Source: Thermodesulfobacteriota bacterium (GTDB lineage: Bacteria; Desulfobacterota; GWC2-55-46). From it: DNA of 64,000 bases. The notes under the pieces were generated by a model, which worked only from the letters and a program-made list of their open reading frames with translations, was not told the origin of the DNA and did not search any database. Each line of letters begins with the position of its first letter. The first letter of the stretch is position 1. The DNA lies in contig CP129479.1 of assembly GCA_030583865.1 (NCBI GenBank), positions 1,066,744 through 1,130,743 of the forward strand. Reading direction: 5' to 3'. Positions 62,332 to 64,000 of this stretch are shown piece after piece. A program made the position numbers and the translations under genes.

Positions 62332-63362
62332 AGGCCGCCGTCTACTACAGCAACAGCGACATACGGATCGAGGAAAGGCCCGTCCCCTCCATAGGTCCCG
62401 GAGAGGCGCTCGTGAGGATAGAGGCGAGCGGCATCTGCGGTAGCGACGTAATGGAGTGGTACAGGATAAAGAAGGCGCCGCTCGTCCTGGGGCACGAGAT
62501 AGCCGGCACCATTGAAAAGACCGGCCCCGGCGTAAAGGGCTTCAAGCCCGGCGACCGTGTGACGGTCGCCCACCACGTGCCGTGCAATACGTGCAGGTAT
62601 TGCCTGTCCGGGAACCATTCGGTCTGCGACACGCTCCGCTCGACCAACTTCGACCCGGGCGGATTTTGCGAGTTCGTGAGGGTCCCGGCCATAAACCTCG
62701 ACAGGGGCACATTCGTCCTTCCGGACAATGTGAGCTCCGAGGACGCTACCTTCATCGAGCCGCTCGGCTGCGTTGTCCGGGCGTTCAGGTCGGCAAGGTT
62801 CTCCCCCGGCATGAGCGTACTCGTAATCGGGAGCGGCATGTCCGGGCTCCTGCACATAAGGCTTGCGCGGGCCCTCGGCGCAGGTATGATAGCCGCCACT
62901 GACATTAACGATTTTAGGCTCGATGCCGCTACCCGCTCGGGCGCGGACCTCGCGCTCGATGCGCGCACGGACGTGCCTGCAAGGATAAGGGAGGCCTTCG
63001 GAAGACCTGCCGACCTCGTCATAATATGCGCCGCAAGCGATCCGGCCATAACCCAGGGCCTAAAGAGCGTTGACCGGGGCGGCACTATCATCTTTTTCGC
63101 GCCCAAGGAGCCGGGCGGGACATACCCGCTCCCGCTATTCGACCTCTGGAGGGACAACATCACCATCGTCAATTCCTATGCCTCTCCGCCGTACGACACC
63201 CTCGTCGCCCTGGAGCTCATCGCCTCCGGAAGGGTCAGGGTCAACGACCTCATAACGCACAGGCTCGGCCTGGGTGAAGCGCAGGAAGGCTTCAGGGTCG
63301 TGGCCGGGGCAGGGGCCGGTGCCGGGGAATCGATAAAGGTCGTAATAGAGCCGCAGAGGTGA
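62328..63362 (+). CDS. Zinc-dependent alcohol/sorbitol-type dehydrogenase
   Basis: A 344-residue medium-chain dehydrogenase. Catalytic zinc: ICGSDVMEWYR, LGHEIAGTIEKTG and IEPLGCVVRAFRS. Structural zinc cluster: HVPCNTCRYCLSGNHSVCD. Rossmann: VLVIGSGMSGLLHIRLARAL. Threonine-dehydrogenase/sorbitol-dehydrogenase-like. TTG start overlaps the preceding TGA, so it is made with the LsrF-like aldolase; the two may act in sequence on a sugar-phosphate or keto-acid. Confidence 0.86.
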   Translation: MKAAVYYSNSDIRIEERPVPSIGPGEALVRIEASGICGSDVMEWYRIKKAPLVLGHEIAGTIEKTGPGVKGFKPGDRVTVAHHVPCNTCRYCLSGNHSVCDTLRSTNFDPGGFCEFVRVPAINLDRGTFVLPDNVSSEDATFIEPLGCVVRAFRSARFSPGMSVLVIGSGMSGLLHIRLARALGAGMIAATDINDFRLDAATRSGADLALDARTDVPARIREAFGRPADLVIICAASDPAITQGLKSVDRGGTIIFFAPKEPGGTYPLPLFDLWRDNITIVNSYASPPYDTLVALELIASGRVRVNDLITHRLGLGEAQEGFRVVAGAGAGAGESIKVVIEPQR

Positions 63363-63384
63363 CGCGGATCCAGAGGAGTCTCCT

Positions 63385-64000
63385 TTGAAGAGGTTAGGCC
63401 TCATAGTCAAGGTAAGCAACCCCGAGGCGATAAAGCTCGCCGACAGGGTGGCGGACTGGGTCGTCGATAGGGGCGGCAAGGTCTTTACCGACGAGGGGCT
63501 GGCCCTCATGATAAAGAACGCCGTTGCGGTCCCGGTAAAGGACCTCCCCGCGAGTATCGACATGATGGTCGTGCTCGGCGGCGACGGCACCATGCTCCAC
63601 GCCGCCAGGCTCATAGACGGCAGGCGGGTCCCCATCCTCGGGGTGAACATGGGGAGCCTCGGCTTCCTCACCGCGATAACCGTCAAGGAGGTCTTCCCCG
63701 TCCTTGAAAGGATAGAGCGGGACGACTTCATACTCGAGGAGCGCATGCTCCTTTCGGTCGAGCACGCGAGGGACGAAAAGGTCCTCTCGACCCACAAGGT
63801 CCTGAACGACGCGGTCATAAAGGGCGAGAGCGCGAGGCTCGTAAGGCTCGAGACTCGCATGAACAGGGAATATGTCAACACCTACAGGGCCGACGGCCTC
63901 ATCGTGGCCACGCCTACCGGCTCGACGGCTTACTCACTCTCCGCCAACGGCCCCATACTATACCCGACGATACATTCCATAATAGTGGCCCCCATATGCC
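63385..64000 (+). CDS. nadK: NAD kinase (5' part, cut by window edge)
   Basis: Phosphorylates NAD to NADP. The 205 visible residues have the NAD kinase motifs VVLGGDGTMLHAARLIDG, GVNMGSLGFLTAIT, GLIVATPTGSTAYSLSANGP. The TTG start at 63385 has AGAGGAG upstream; the gene runs off the window (full-length proteins are about 285-300 residues). Same operon direction as the aldolase and dehydrogenase. Confidence 0.93.
   Translation, partial: MKRLGLIVKVSNPEAIKLADRVADWVVDRGGKVFTDEGLALMIKNAVAVPVKDLPASIDMMVVLGGDGTMLHAARLIDGRRVPILGVNMGSLGFLTAITVKEVFPVLERIERDDFILEERMLLSVEHARDEKVLSTHKVLNDAVIKGESARLVRLETRMNREYVNTYRADGLIVATPTGSTAYSLSANGPILYPTIHSIIVAPIC

Overview
This is a 64 kb chromosomal window from a G+C-rich (about 60% by eye) free-living Gram-negative bacterium. 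The gene set fits a member of the former Deltaproteobacteria or a neighbouring phylum (Desulfobacterota or Nitrospirota-like): two-subunit pyruvate carboxylase, LL-diaminopimelate aminotransferase, an AmmeMemoRadiSam protein B, archaemetzincin, geranylgeranyl reductase, bacteriohemerythrins, multihaem cytochrome and a delta-type chemosensory operon. No 16S gene, tRNA or other decisive marker is visible, so the phylum is an inference. TTG starts are unusually common, and most genes are packed into operons with overlapping stop and start codons.

Layout. 0-5 kb: pyruvate carboxylase subunits and gltX (minus strand). 5-9.3 kb: MEMO-like protein, HAD phosphatase, DUF362 protein, di-haem peroxidase and a small exported protein. 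9.5-14 kb: aconitase and a GH15 glucoamylase (minus strand). 14.3-20.5 kb: an iron and oxygen-stress block (bacterioferritin-like protein, a 40-residue rubredoxin-like protein, MidA methyltransferase, zinc-ribbon peptide, rubrerythrin-like protein, geranylgeranyl reductase, a PDZ-Spy fusion and two tandem bacteriohemerythrins). 20.5-31.9 kb: EamA transporter, C40 peptidase, a free-standing 28-residue membrane peptide, a histidine kinase and sigma-54 activator pair, prmC, YbaK, archaemetzincin, DUF2249-hemerythrin, M48 protease and a small HhH protein. 32.1-42 kb: a complete chemosensory operon (MCP, CheY, STAS, CheA, MCP, CheW, CheR, a kinase-like protein lacking its histidine, CheD, CheB). 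42.3-45.4 kb: UshA-like tetrahaem cytochrome, DsbA-like thioredoxin, cation-efflux protein and Mut7-C protein. 45.6-51.9 kb: cutA, lepA-lepB, xerC-hslV-hslU. 52.1-59 kb: argB-argD-[foreign pair]-argF-argG-FAH. 59.1-64 kb: dapL, folK, a TRASH-like protein, LsrF-type aldolase, zinc dehydrogenase and the 5' part of nadK.

The most unusual features are two. First, an AT-rich two-gene cassette (nucleotidyltransferase-fold protein plus DUF262 protein) sits seamlessly between argD and argF with translational coupling at each joint; it is a candidate defence or toxin-antitoxin-like module. Second, a family of imperfectly palindromic elements of about 140-145 bp has at least eight copies here. They sit only between genes, often within a few bases of a start or stop codon, and one splits hslV from hslU. 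Other repeat families lie at 1-60/9297-9426, 27281-27460 and 53030-53160.
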